Of a DNA stretch of 64,000 nt, positions 36,401 through 48,300 are shown piece by piece; position 1 is the stretch's first letter; each line of letters opens with the position of its first letter. The translations under genes and the position numbers were made by a program. The DNA is from Scortum barcoo (taxonomy: Eukaryota > Chordata > Actinopteri > Centrarchiformes > Terapontidae): contig CM041545.1 of the NCBI GenBank assembly GCA_023238725.1, positions 14,167,782 to 14,231,781 on the forward strand, read 5' to 3'. Under the pieces are notes generated by a model. It was not told the origin of the DNA and did no database searches. It was given only the letters and a program-made list of their open reading frames with translations.

Positions 36401-39400
36401 TGGGACTACAAAGTCAGGAAAAGATTTTTGGAACCAGAGGCTCCTCCCACTTTGCAACTCTATGAAGTGTTACAGAACCATTATACAGTGCAATTTAATG
36501 CAACTTAAAGGGTTAGTTGACTTATCACATTTTATAAGGTATGTTATTACTGGTTTTATGTGCCAAATGTTTAAGGTATCCTGTAGGAGCACATTTTTTG
36601 AAAAGACATGTTATTGTTGAGTTTATTTTTGTGTAACATTTTTTGCACACAGTCACCCAAATGAGTAGATACTACTAGATGCAACTCAGAAATGCATTTG
36701 TTTTTGTCATTTGGCTAACCTGAACCTTTAAAGTTGATAGGATTTAGGAGAGAGTGAACTTGGAGTGAATTTTAAAGTACAACTTCCAGGTTCCTCCGCC
36801 CTGCCTGTCCTCTATGCTCCCAACTTGCAATTCCCCATAGAGTCATTCAGTCTAATTCTGTATTTAGACTGCTTTTCCCCATTGGCCTTCTTCTGTTTAC
36901 TTGTCTTGTCATGTAAGCTGTTGGCAAAGGAGGGATAAGCAGTTTTTCTCTTTGGTGGTTGTTTGGCATCCATTGCGTCTGCACACCAAAGACTCAGTGA
37001 TTTGAGTGAGTGCATACAACGGGACCTGCCTTCAAAGTGTGCAGAGACAGGGACTGAAGTTTTATTAGATACTCCTTGTGGCTCTGATTGGTCATTTCAG
37101 TCAGTGGTTGATTCAGGTGGATTCTTATAAAAGGCTTTGGGAGCAGCAGGTGTTTTTTTTTTTTGATTATCTATCTTATGTACTGCTGTCAGGACTTAGA
37201 TACAGTTTTGGCAAATATGAGTTTTCTTTATACCTACTACAACTTAAACTGTATACTGGAGAGCAGATAACAGTATCCTTTATGCAAATATCATATCATC
37301 AGTGATTCCAGTGGCATGATAAATTGCAACTGATGTTTTTTTTATCTCCTCTCTTCTATGCCTATAGAAAACATGCAACATCTGCCAAATGCTTCTCCCA
37401 AATCAGTGCAGCTTTCTGTCACACCAGCGAATCCACCAGCACAAGTCTCCTTACATCTGCCCCGAGTGTGGCGCCAGCTGTCGTTCTGTCCACTTTCAGT
37501 CACATGTCACCAAGAACTGCCTGCATTACACCCGCAGAGTCGGCTATCGGTTAGTCTAACTTTACCAAATTCATGACATAGTTTGAGAGTAAGTTAATTT
37601 AACTTTAATTTCGAAGCTATTTCTTCTGTTGAGACCCTGATTTTTTGGTGATTCACGGTATTTACCACTGAGCAGCTTTTTTCCTTTGTATGAGGCTATA
37701 CTCAGACTTAAATGTCTCTTGCTCTTGCTTTTCTTTCAAAGTGCTACTTATAATGTCATTTCTAATTACAGCCATTATTACATTATGTTTGCCTCAGCTT
37801 GACAATCCCATATAACTGAAAGTCATATTATGAAATCCAAGATACAAGCCATTAAAACTGGAAAGTCAGTGTCTGATCAATTACGTTCAATTATGAGAAT
37901 GGGCAATCAAAATGAACCTCTTGTCCCCAAAGTTCAAATCTGCAATATAATGTTTGCATTTCTGTCTGATAATGATATTTTCACTGTATATAAATATTGA
38001 GACATAACACAAACGCGACACACTGTATGCCTCCTCGTACTTTGAACTTGCCAGATGTTATAAATTTTAACTTTAAAATATTGCTCTTTAAGAAATAGTT
38101 GAACATTCTGAGTTGTTGGAGTAAAAGGAGAAGTTTTTCAGAGGGCAGTTGGGCAGACTCTGTCCAACAGAAAGGAAGATCTACCAACAACCAAGATGTT
38201 AACTAGTGACCTACACATGTAGGTAGGCATGTTGGTAGTGTACCTTTAGACAGAGCAAGGCTAGCCGTTTCTCTCCATGTTTCCAGTCTTTGTATGAAGC
38301 CAAACCAAACCAGCTCTTGGTTGTAGTTTTATATTTAATGTACAAATACAAGTGGTATCAATCTAATTATTAAACTCTCAACAAGAACGGAAATATGCCC
38401 ATTTCCCAAAAATACGCTCACCAGCACAACAATCACCTTAATTTAAAAAATAATGAATTACTGACATCTCAGATTGTCTGAAGAATACATTACTTTCACA
38501 GAGTTAAAAATCCTATTTAAGTCTGACTTCTGCAAACTCTTATCACTTCTCCTTCCAGCTGTGTCCACTGTAGTGTGATCTTCGCTGATGTTGCAACTGT
38601 AAAATCTCACATCCAGAGCACTCACTGTGAGGTCTTCTATAAATGTCCGCTCTGCCCCATGGCGTTCAAGTCTGCATCTGGAACCCACTCTCATGTGTAC
38701 ACACAACATCCAGGAATGAAGGCAGGAGAGCCCAAGTAGGTCTTCACGTGCTGTACATACTTTCAAAAACACCTAATAGTTATATAAAATGCTAATCTAA
38801 ACCAAATATATTTTTAGTTTTACATTCTTTTAAAGATGAAATTAAGAATAGTCAATGACAGACGTACACATGAACACACATCTACAAGCTCTTCCTTTCA
38901 TACAGGCACACACACTAATACCCATGTCCAATTCCTTTTTCCAAGGAAAATCATCCTCGCTGCTTCATCAGCAGCAGGATTTGTGGGCTTTAGACATGGT
39001 GGATTAACTTTGGTTTGTTTTTCCACGTGGCAACCTTTCACTTACTTACATACTGTCCATCATCAGCACTACTGACGTTACAGGTGCTTGGGAGCAGGTG
39101 TTTCTCAACCTGCAGAGTGTAGTGCACTCTTTGGTTGATTTGGCCCTGGGTATGTCGCATGCTTAAAGCTAAATAAAGATCTAATATGAATCAATATTAA
39201 AAGTACCGAAACATTCTATTTCAATTATCATTTGTTCATATCACATCTTAAACTATATAAAGGTTTGTGTAGGTAGGTGCAGGTAGCCTCCCAAAGCTTT
39301 CATATTTTTTTCCTTTCCTTTTCCTCTATATGATCTGTTACATTTTGTAGTAAATGCCCAGTGTTTTCTTAAGGATATTTTTTTCTGTCTTTCAGGATGA

Positions 39401-41965
39401 TCTACAAGTGCTCCATGTGTGATACTGTGTTCACTTTGCAGTCCCTGCTCTGCGCACACTTCGACCAGCATGTCGTCAATCATAAAGTTTCAGTGTTCAA
39501 ATGCCCTGACTGTTCAATGCATTATGCACAGAAACAGCTCATGTTGGACCATATCAAGGTGTGCATAAAACTCATGATAGCATCCACAGTCTTTTAACTT
39601 TTAATTAACTCTGAAATCAAACAGTATTATGATTTTAATTTCAATTTTCATGGCAAATGATATGAGTAATACTAACAGGTTTAATCTAGAAGTGATCCAC
39701 ATACTAGTGCTTTACAAATTCCTAATGAAGTCTGCATGTGTGAATCTTTTCCAGGCCATCCATGGAACCCTGAAGACCGTCGAAGGGCCACCAAACTTGG
39801 GCATCAACCTCCCTCTCAGCAGCAAGCCCACCAACTCTAACAGTGCCAACAGCCCAAGTAATAATAATAACAAAGATGGAGGAAATGTGAATGGTCAAGA
39901 CAAAGGAGAAAAGAAGCCTTCACCTTCACCGCTGAATAAAACAAACAGTAACTGCTCAGTGGACAACAAGAACCCTCCCAGCTCAGGATACACATGTGGA
40001 GAATGCAATACCCTCTTCAGTTCCAGGGAGCTCTATGTGGCTCACATGAGGCGTGAACATGGCAAGGTGAATGCCTGAAACCACTCTCATAAGAAAATCG
40101 TAAATGTAGAGAGTAAATGCTGTAAGTTCAACAGTGGTGGAAGTGGTGAAGTATTGAGATACTTTCCTTACATAAAAGTACAAAAACCACAGTGCAAAAA
40201 TACTCCTGCACAAGCTAAGGTCTAGCATTAAAATGTTACTGAAGTAAAGGTATGTAAGTATAAACAGATGCAGGAAAAAATGACTTACACGATTATACAT
40301 TATATCACCATCAGATTATTATCGCTGATGCATTAATGTGCGAGCTGCATTTTACTGTTGTAGTCAGTATACCTCATCTTACTATCTTTAAATAACTTTA
40401 TTAATCTCCTGACTATTTCCTTGATCTATTGTCAATTAATCTAAAGTACCTAGTAAGTAAAGCTACAAATTATTGCTGAGTAGAAAATACAATAATTCCC
40501 TCAAAAATGTAGTGGAGTAAAAGCATAAAGTAACATGAAAAGATAATTCTCAAGTAAATTACAAGTAACACAAATTTGTGTTCTTAGTGTTCTTAGTTAT
40601 ATTCCTTCAACATGACCAATAACAGCACATTTTAAAGTATTATACATTCTCCTTATATTGCAGATACTGAAGAAACACCCATGTCGACAGTGCGACAAGT
40701 CCTTCAGCTCCTCCCACAGTCTTTGCAGACACAACCGTCTCAAACACAAGGGACTGCGGAAGATCTACACCTGCCCGTGAGTCCATACACCTACTGTGAC
40801 TCCAAGTTCAGTGACAAGATACCTGATCTGTCCTCTAGAACATCAAAAGCATTTTCTCATCTGACACTAATACTGATGGGACAATTTTGCCTTTTCTAAA
40901 AACTTTTTTTCTATTTTTACAATCACTATTGTTAAGTTTTGGTTAGATCTAGGCACAAAATTGGCCACTTTGCGGCTCTGTAGTAATGTCAGACTTTTTT
41001 TGTCTCTGACACACAGACAGAGCTTTGTCAGCCATTAGCTTAAAGGACTGATGTTCTCATTTTCCTTTCAGAGGGCAGTTTTATTTTTGAAGGAGGTGAA
41101 AGGCTCTGGAGCACCAAAGACCAAATTATCAATTAGGGACCATGTGCAGTCACCGACTGTCAAATTTAAAGAGGTCCACACAGCTTGCAATGGATTATAA
41201 TTGTTATTATATTTTGACAGGCACTGTCCAGCTCTCAGTCAGCCGTTCACTAAAAGAGTGCTGCTGGATCAGCACATTCAGCTGATGCATGGAGTCAAAG
41301 ACCCAGAAGGAAAGACCATCACCTCTGCTAATCCGGAGGCTTCACCTGACACAAAAACGGTACTGTGGGAGGAAGTCTCCTTGTTGAATATTTTTACAGA
41401 ACAAGTGAATTTCATGTTACTCCTGTCACTCCTTAACTGATCATTTTAACCTCCTCTACAGGCCCTCAGCCCCAAAAGAAAGCCAGAGGAGGATGAGGGG
41501 CCTCCAGGCTTGAACTCCAGGGGCTCCGACTCACAGCCGTTAAAGAGACTCAAGGTGAACATCCTTAAAGTTCACAAGTGTGCCGTCTGTGGCTTCACCA
41601 CTGAGGACATCGCAGGTTTCCATGAGCACATTCCCCAGCACAAGTCCGATGGCTCTTCCTACCAGTGTCAGGAGTGTGGCCTGTGTTACACCTCCCACCG
41701 CTCGCTGGCCCGACACCTCTTCATCGTCCACCGGCTGAAGGAGCCGCAGGGTCTCGGCCGATACAACGGACGGGGCAAGGACGACGACGAGAATCAGAGA
41801 GAGAACCAGCTGGATGTTACAGACGAGAACGACGACGGGACGCCAAACACAAAGTGCAAAGTGTGCGGGAAGATGTTTGAAACAGAGGGAAACCTGAATA
41901 CTCACATGAGGACGCATGGGATGGCGTTCATAAAGTCAAAGAGACTGAGCGCGGCTGAGAAGTGA
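33498..41965 (+). CDS. znf532: Zinc finger protein 532
   Basis: Nuclear C2H2 zinc-finger protein of the ZNF532/ZNF592/ZNF687 family, whose members associate with the chromatin reader ZMYND8. Eight coding exons, 33498-35837, 37368-37549, 38559-38735, 39396-39558, 39755-40066, 40664-40776, 41221-41359 and 41462-41965, join in phase to give 1309 residues, close to human ZNF532. The family N-terminus (MKTPDFDDLLAAFDIPDMVD) opens a 600-residue disordered Ser/Thr/Val-rich region with conserved blocks (FSPISSAEEFDDDD, PKVRIKTIKTSSGQIKRTV, KPVATAFLPVSAVKTAGSQV). About 15 C2H2-type fingers follow from residue about 610 to the end, and the last (CKVCGKMF) is near the C-terminus FIKSKRLSAAEK. Some fingers are degenerate (CLECNEMF lacks a normal second His; CPECGASCRSVHF is C2HC). 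The ATG has a good context (ACCATGG) and matches the family. Confidence 0.97.
35838..37367 (+). other. znf532 intron after the large first coding exon
   Basis: A 1.5 kb intron with donor gtgtgt and acceptor ctatag. No other gene is recognised. The remaining znf532 introns longer than 300 bases are 37550-38558, 38736-39395, 40067-40663 and 40777-41220. The first holds a family B repeat and the third family C fragments. Confidence 0.75.
38090..38410. repeat. dispersed fish repeat, copy 2 (family B)
   Basis: It shares with 3735-3905 the series ACCTTTAGACRAAGC-like, GGCTAGCCGTTTCTC, TGTTTCCAGTCTTTG and AACTCTCAACAAGAA, and extends further on both sides (AAATAGTTGAACATTCTGAG at the start). It lies in a znf532 intron. 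Confidence 0.5.
40125..40580. repeat. dispersed fish repeat (family C, copy 2)
   Basis: It contains CAACAGTGGTGGAAG, ACATAAAAGTACAAAAACCA, GCATTAAAATGTTACTGAAG, AAATGTAGTGGAGTAAAAGC and AATTACAAGTAACAC. This is the most complete copy of the family in the window and lies in a znf532 intron. Confidence 0.5.
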
Positions 41966-42558
41966 GAGGAACAAATTTTTGAATCATTCCATCTGAAGCA
42001 AACACTGTTGTTTTAAACATATAGTTTGTTAAATTGCTGCAGACAACCTACAGTATCTAAGTTGTCTGTGGTAACGCTGCATATACATAATGTACATGTT
42101 GGATACTACAATATGTATACAGTATGCACACAATAATATGTAATATATGTCAAAGTCACTTTGTGTCTTTAAGTAAAGTGAACGGAAAAGGATAGTTTTT
42201 GTACACATATATGTGTTATATATATGTTTCTATAGGCCTTTTTATAGAAGAGCTTTTTTATTTTAAACTGTCTCCATTGCTGTCTTCTCACTAGGACTAC
42301 ATAATGTATGGATCTATTGTTGTAATGGGATTAATCCTCATACAGTCAATACAAGCAGTGTTCTGAATTCCTCAGTGCTATCCAACGAATGTCTAAAAGA
42401 AACAATATACATATATAAAACTTTTGGGAGTACACGTTTGCCCTGACTAAGATTTAAAAGTTCAATTTTAACTTAAAACTTTGGCATCAAACACTCTTAA
42501 GTTATTTTTAAGTTCCTGGACAAGTGGTGTTTCTCTCTTTGCCCTGCTTGGCTTCTAC

Positions 42559-42564
42559 AATAAA
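42559..42564 (+). terminator. candidate znf532 polyadenylation signal
   Basis: AATAAA in the context CTACAATAAAACC lies about 595 bases past the stop. Further hexamers occur near 42963. Confidence 0.35.
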
Positions 42565-45301
42565 ACCTGGCTCTGGTCTCCTTCTAATATGTCCTGAAAC
42601 TATTTTAAATTACAGGAAATGTTAGAAGATTTCAGACAATCGGACAAAGATGAAGCCTATTTTCAACAGTATCTACTACTTTTAACAGAAGTAATGGAGT
42701 TTCAAACTCCCAGTTTTAATATCAGAGTCTTTTAAAGACAAATATATGGGCCAAATTTGAATTTTCTTTTGAAAATGTACTTTGTAAAAGATTGTCAATC
42801 ATTCCTGTCTTAATATACGTATATATGGCAGCTCTTTGTGGTTACAAGTCACTTAAAAAGTTTATTTACCTGCATATTTAAAATATAAAGATGAAAAGCA
42901 CTTGCCTTTTATTTCACATCAGTGTTCTTCTTTACAGCACAGCTCATTTGTTGTTACAACACAATAAAAATAAAGTTGTAATGACCCTGCATTTCATAAT
43001 AACATCAACAATATCATTCAATCATCATCAATCACATCTGTCTTGTTTCTTCAGTTTGTGGTTTGTTGGTTTATTGTGAAATCATAATGAATGATGACTG
43101 ACAGGAACAACACTGGGAAAAATATCGAAAACTGAAGAAAAACTTTGACGAATGTAAAACTTCTGTGAAACTGAATTATTCCTGAAAGACAACCAATTCA
43201 ATGAAATGGACAATAACTGAAAGATGTAAGAACCTCAAGATTGTTTTCCATTGCTTTTTTTGTTCCAAGCATTTCCAAAAAACTCATCATCCTGTTTTGG
43301 AACGAAGTTTCTCTACCCTGACAATAAGACTTTAACTGTTTCACGCTGTAAAACTGCATGTAAGAAGCAGTCTGTGAACTTGTCTGTTGATTAGAACGCG
43401 TCTTGCTGCTGCTGTTGTTTTTAGACATTTCTGATGCTTGTGTACAAAGCTGTTCTTTATGTCAATAAATGATGAAACCTGCCAGGGGCAAGATGTGATG
43501 TTGACTGCACATGAGACATCACATCTTCTCAGTGGAAATACCCGTACAGTGCTATTTGTGTCATTACTAGAAAGGCTGGAGTCTGTTAACAGGGGATTGA
43601 CATCTAAATATCCCATAATCTGCTGAGACATTATGAAGCAATAACTGACAGTGGTAGACCTATGAGTGATATTAAATGATACCTTTTTATAACTTTACCC
43701 AAATACTAAATGTCAAACCTGACACCTGAAAAAATAATATTTTGAGACAGAAAATGTTTGAAAAAAAAACAGTCTCAACAAGTCTTTTTCTTGTGGTTCG
43801 GTTTAGTCACCTAGTTAATGTAAAAAAAAATGTTTTTCTTTAAATTATGGAAATGTCACCACAATTCTTCCTTAACCTTAAAGCTGTACTAATCAATATT
43901 CTGTAGTAAGAATGGATTAAATGATTATGTGTAAAGTGAAAGGAGCCAGTCATAGTACTAAACCCACAAAAAGTTGGGTGCTCACTCTACAGAGCTCTAC
44001 TGAGCATTTTGAGCATCTTTAAGCTCTTTTTTGTTTCACTGCCTACAGCTATTGTTCAGATTTACTTTGACTGACCCAGAAAAGCTCTGATAAACCTACT
44101 GGACACCAGTTTGAAAAGCTCCAATGTGGACGAGCTTCAGGTTTCCAGGTGAATGATTCTTGTGAATAATGATGTTGCTCCATGTATAATAAATGTGCAA
44201 ATATGCAGGAGGTTTTATTACCATATCAACCGTATTAGGTGATAATATGTCAGTGTTGTGTTTTTAGCTTGTTGTATGCCTCCAAAAAACAATTAATGCT
44301 GGTTCAACCAAAGACTTTTACAACAGTTCCTTAAACCACCTTCCAACAACTTCAAGGATAATTAATTTTGGCATTTTTTGTCACTACACAGTGTTGTACA
44401 ATGAACTGAAGGTTGCAGAACACATATACAAAAAAATATAGAATAGAATAAAAATAATCAGTGTGGTAGAAGATTAAAATGCTGCCTATGAAAACAGAAA
44501 TAGTTTCCTTCATAACAAAATCATGTGATCTTACAATACTTTTTGCACATTTTCAGCTGCCAAATGGAAAATGAAAAAGCTCTAATCATGATGAAACTTC
44601 CACCCTTTCCCTTCCTTTCTAATACGATGCTACTCTGTAAAACAAAACATACAAGATTTTGCTCATGTATAAAACCAAGTGCGACTGATTATAAAGTAGC
44701 TGCATAATATCAACGTGTATAGTTTCCCTCACTGTTGCCTGGTAAAGTCCTAGTGCTTTATGTAGTTTTTAGGACAAGGTCACCCTCTAGTGGCCACTGT
44801 TGATTTATTTCCTCACTGTAGTGTCTGTGGCTTTATTCTCTTATTTCACAAAAAATAACAGTCTGCAAAAGTTATAATGTGTAGCTGAGTTTTTCACTTT
44901 ATTCTTTCCTATGTAATCAGCCCTACCAGGAACAGCTTATGTGATTATTTAAGGCTAAGTATACATATTTAAATTACTAGACAAAATAAAACTAGGCTGA
45001 TACTATTGTAAAACATCTGTCGCTTCAGTGGTGGTGAATGGACTCCAACTTGACACTGACTTAAATAAGCGTAGCCTTCAATATTAGACTTGTACTCTAA
45101 TTATCTTGATCCTGTGCAGTGACGTAATCACAGCTTGAAATTTTTTTGTTAGCCTCTGATCCTCGTGTAACCAAATCCAGTTCACACCTGATAGAGAAAC
45201 CCAGGTGGGGACGATGAAGAGCGGAGAGAGCGTTTTTAATCCACCCCACGCAACATGAATTTCACGCCATCTTCCCGATGACGATGTGTCCCCTCCTATG
45301 T

Positions 45302-45309
45302 TATTTAAA
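45302..45309 (+). promoter_or_regulatory. TATA-like box of oacyl
   Basis: TATTTAAA lies 37 bases before the oacyl ATG. If used, it would give a very short 5' UTR of about 10-15 bases. Confidence 0.3.
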
Positions 45310-45346
45310 CACCTTCTCCCCTAAAAAGATGTAGTCAGTCTTAACC

Positions 45347-48300
45347 ATGTGCCTGGGTTGGGTGGTGTTTCCTCTGCTTGCAGGGTGTAGTGTAGCGCTG
45401 GAAAATACGCAGGCCTTGACGGTGTCTCAAATATGTTTGGAGGATACCAACACTTTCATCTGGGAAATCAACCAGGACAGACCAAAAGAATATGCTGTTC
45501 TCAGTAAGTGTTGCAGACTTTTGAAAGGCCGTTTTCTTGAATTGTAGAGTTAACTGGTTGAATCTGAGGCAGTCGAGGTTCAGGACCATTCAGACTAGAC
45601 AGGTCAGACTGTGACACTTCTGTCAGACAGGGGTCAGTGTAGTGCATCAGAAGCCAAGTTAAACATATATTTTAAGAAAATATACCAAGGATTGTACGTT
45701 GTTGTTCTTATATATAAATATTTAAATCTGCTTTATTTTCTTGTTTTAACTGTATTTGTTTATTTGACATTCTTCCTGTTTTTAATATATATATTGATTT
45801 ATCTTTTTAATGATAAATAATTTTTACTGCATTTTGTTTAAGAAGGTTGCTAAACAAATAAAGTCTACTATCTTTATCAATATTATTAATGATGTTATAA
45901 GAGTAATTATGTTTGCACAGTACAGCTTGAAAAAAAAAGGCTTATTCACAAATGACATACAATCAACAGGTGAATTAACAACCTGCAGACAGCACACTGT
46001 AATAACTAATAACACAACAGCTTCAGTATCCAGGTAAACAAAGTAAAGTACAGTAGTATTACAGTAGTACAGTAATAGTTGTAAAAAGAGAGGAAAGAGA
46101 CAGACAGACAGACAAATCGAGGGTGTAACTGACTCACGTTATTGATGATGAAGATGAGAATGAAAATGGAGAAATATCCATGTCAAGTCATATAATGTCC
46201 TCACCTTCTCCCCAGATAGCTGCAATGCTAGCTGGCTAGTTTCACAAAAAAACAGAGTAAACAAGCTCAAAAAAAGCGAGCTCTTCTGTCATTTAAATAT
46301 TAGTTAGTTAACTTTTTGTTGTGCATCACATTTTACCTTAAAGTGTCTTTAGCAGAGAGCTGACCTCTCACAATTTTACAGCTGCCTCTTTGATTGTTAG
46401 CTAGCTCTGGCTGTTTGATAGCTAACTACCTGCAGAAATCAAGGTGTGCCAACCGCACCTGCCTGCCCCTCGGTGAGACTGCAACGCCATTTTTGACCAC
46501 ACAGATTGGTTTTCATTGAGTGGCCGTTAAAACCTAGGGAGGCGCTGTTTCGCTCAATTCAGGCGGATGAATAAAATCTGGGTAACACTTTAACAGTGGT
46601 GGAGGGGGTACTTCCACCTTGTGCTTAAGTAAAAGCAGTAATACCACAGAATAATTATCTGTTATAAATCGACATTTTGTGGCATATCCATGTAAACGTT
46701 TTACCAAAATCTTCCTATCTTTTATTAAAATGATGAAGTGGTAACTATGTTGGACAGATCCATAGAGGGAGTCCTGACCTGCCTTTTTCCTCAGACAAAC
46801 TCAGATTTGTTCATATTTTTGTGTTCAAACTATCACTTTGCTTTGTATCATTTCAAAATTTCTTCACTAAAAACAAGAGATTTATTTGAGAATTTATTTT
46901 AATTAATTCATTAATGTATTAATTTTACATTTGCACAGTTTTTTGTACATTGTATATCAAAGTAAAGAACGTGTAAAATATGATTTATGTTGATAGTGCA
47001 ATATAGTACTACTTCATAGTCAAAAATGTAAAGCCACAACCAAAATATTGCCTTATATAGAAAGCAGAAACTGAAACTTTGTAGTTTAAATGAATTTTCG
47101 AGGACTCCCTAATTCTTGAATTAAAGGTAGATGAACCTACTTATTGTGTATCATTATCAATCATTTAAATAGCTTTGCACTTTTTTTTTTTTATTAAATC
47201 TCTGTTTTTATCTAAAAGGGACTATGGAGATCATTTCAATATGTATCAATATTTTTTGGGTGCTAATTTGAATTTGCATATGTTGCTTGTATTGTGTGTC
47301 AGTGTATGATGCATTTGGAAAAATGGGCAGCAATGTTGAAGGAGGTAATGTCAACCAGCCTGGCTTGCTGCAGCAGTGTCACTCTGCCCACGGTCCCACC
47401 TTCTCTGGACAGTACTGCGAGGTGTTCCTTAGGCAGGTAACAACAACAAAAAAACTAATTATAGAAGATAAAAGATCATCCTGATAGTTGATTATTAGGT
47501 AATGAAAACTGATTTTTAACAAAGATATTTTTCTCAATATCGCAGGGAGCACTCCAGTACTTTGTGGGTATTTGTGTTCCCGACTCCTGTGGAGAAGAGG
47601 ACGTGCAAATGCTGGTGCTGCATGGTCAGTGAATTTGAAATAAGTTTTCTCTGGACTCACTGCAATATCATCCATTCAGTGAAACACTTGTTTAGTTTGA
47701 TTTTCATTTTTAACAGGGAGACTTCAGCTTGGTCAGACATCCCTCATTCCTCCTTTACCTCCCATCTTGGTCAATCAGTCCACTCAGGAGATGATCATGA
47801 CCCAGTGCTTGTCCACCACCATTGCCCCTGATGCATCAGATGTTGCCTGCCTGTCAGTATATCTTTCCACTCTTATCTGCACCACTACTTTAAACTAAGA
47901 GAAATGTCTCTTTAACAGGTGTGTTTTCTCCTGCAGGTTTGTGTGTTGTATAATCGTAGCAATTCCTCTTGCGGCTACCCTGTTTACAGCTATAATAAGG
48001 TGGCAAAGGAACAGAGAGGTCAGTCCATCAGCAGAGTTCTCCTGTTTAAACAGCGGCATCAATCTTTATGGGACCATGAAGACCAATGGCTCCTCCAGTG
48101 GCGAAATTAATGGAAGCACTTCAGAGGAAAATAGTAGTAGTAAGTGCAATGTGTGAGTACAGGTGCCCCAAGAAATATTAACTAGGTAATGCATCAAAAA
48201 TATAGTTATATATACTCTGCAAAAATAAGATATCGTGTTTATCTTCAGACATTGCTTTACTAAATGTTGTTTTCGTAGATAGCAGTGGATGCAATCGAAG

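Larger units (their letters stand above)
41966..45346. other. znf532 3' UTR and znf532-oacyl intergenic DNA
   Basis: No coding gene is recognised. The first 0.6-1 kb is probably znf532 3' UTR. A stretch at about 43870-44170 (CTGTACTAATCAATATTCTG, GAGCATTTTGAGCATCTTTA) reads like an old dispersed repeat. The block near 44780 with CTCTAGTGGCCACTG may be another. I cannot name either. Confidence 0.6.

Noticed and set aside
40681..40899. Open frame starting MSTVRQVLQ
   Set aside because: It is a shifted frame of znf532 exon 40664-40776; the correct frame gives a C2H2 finger (CRQCDKSFSSSHSLCRH).
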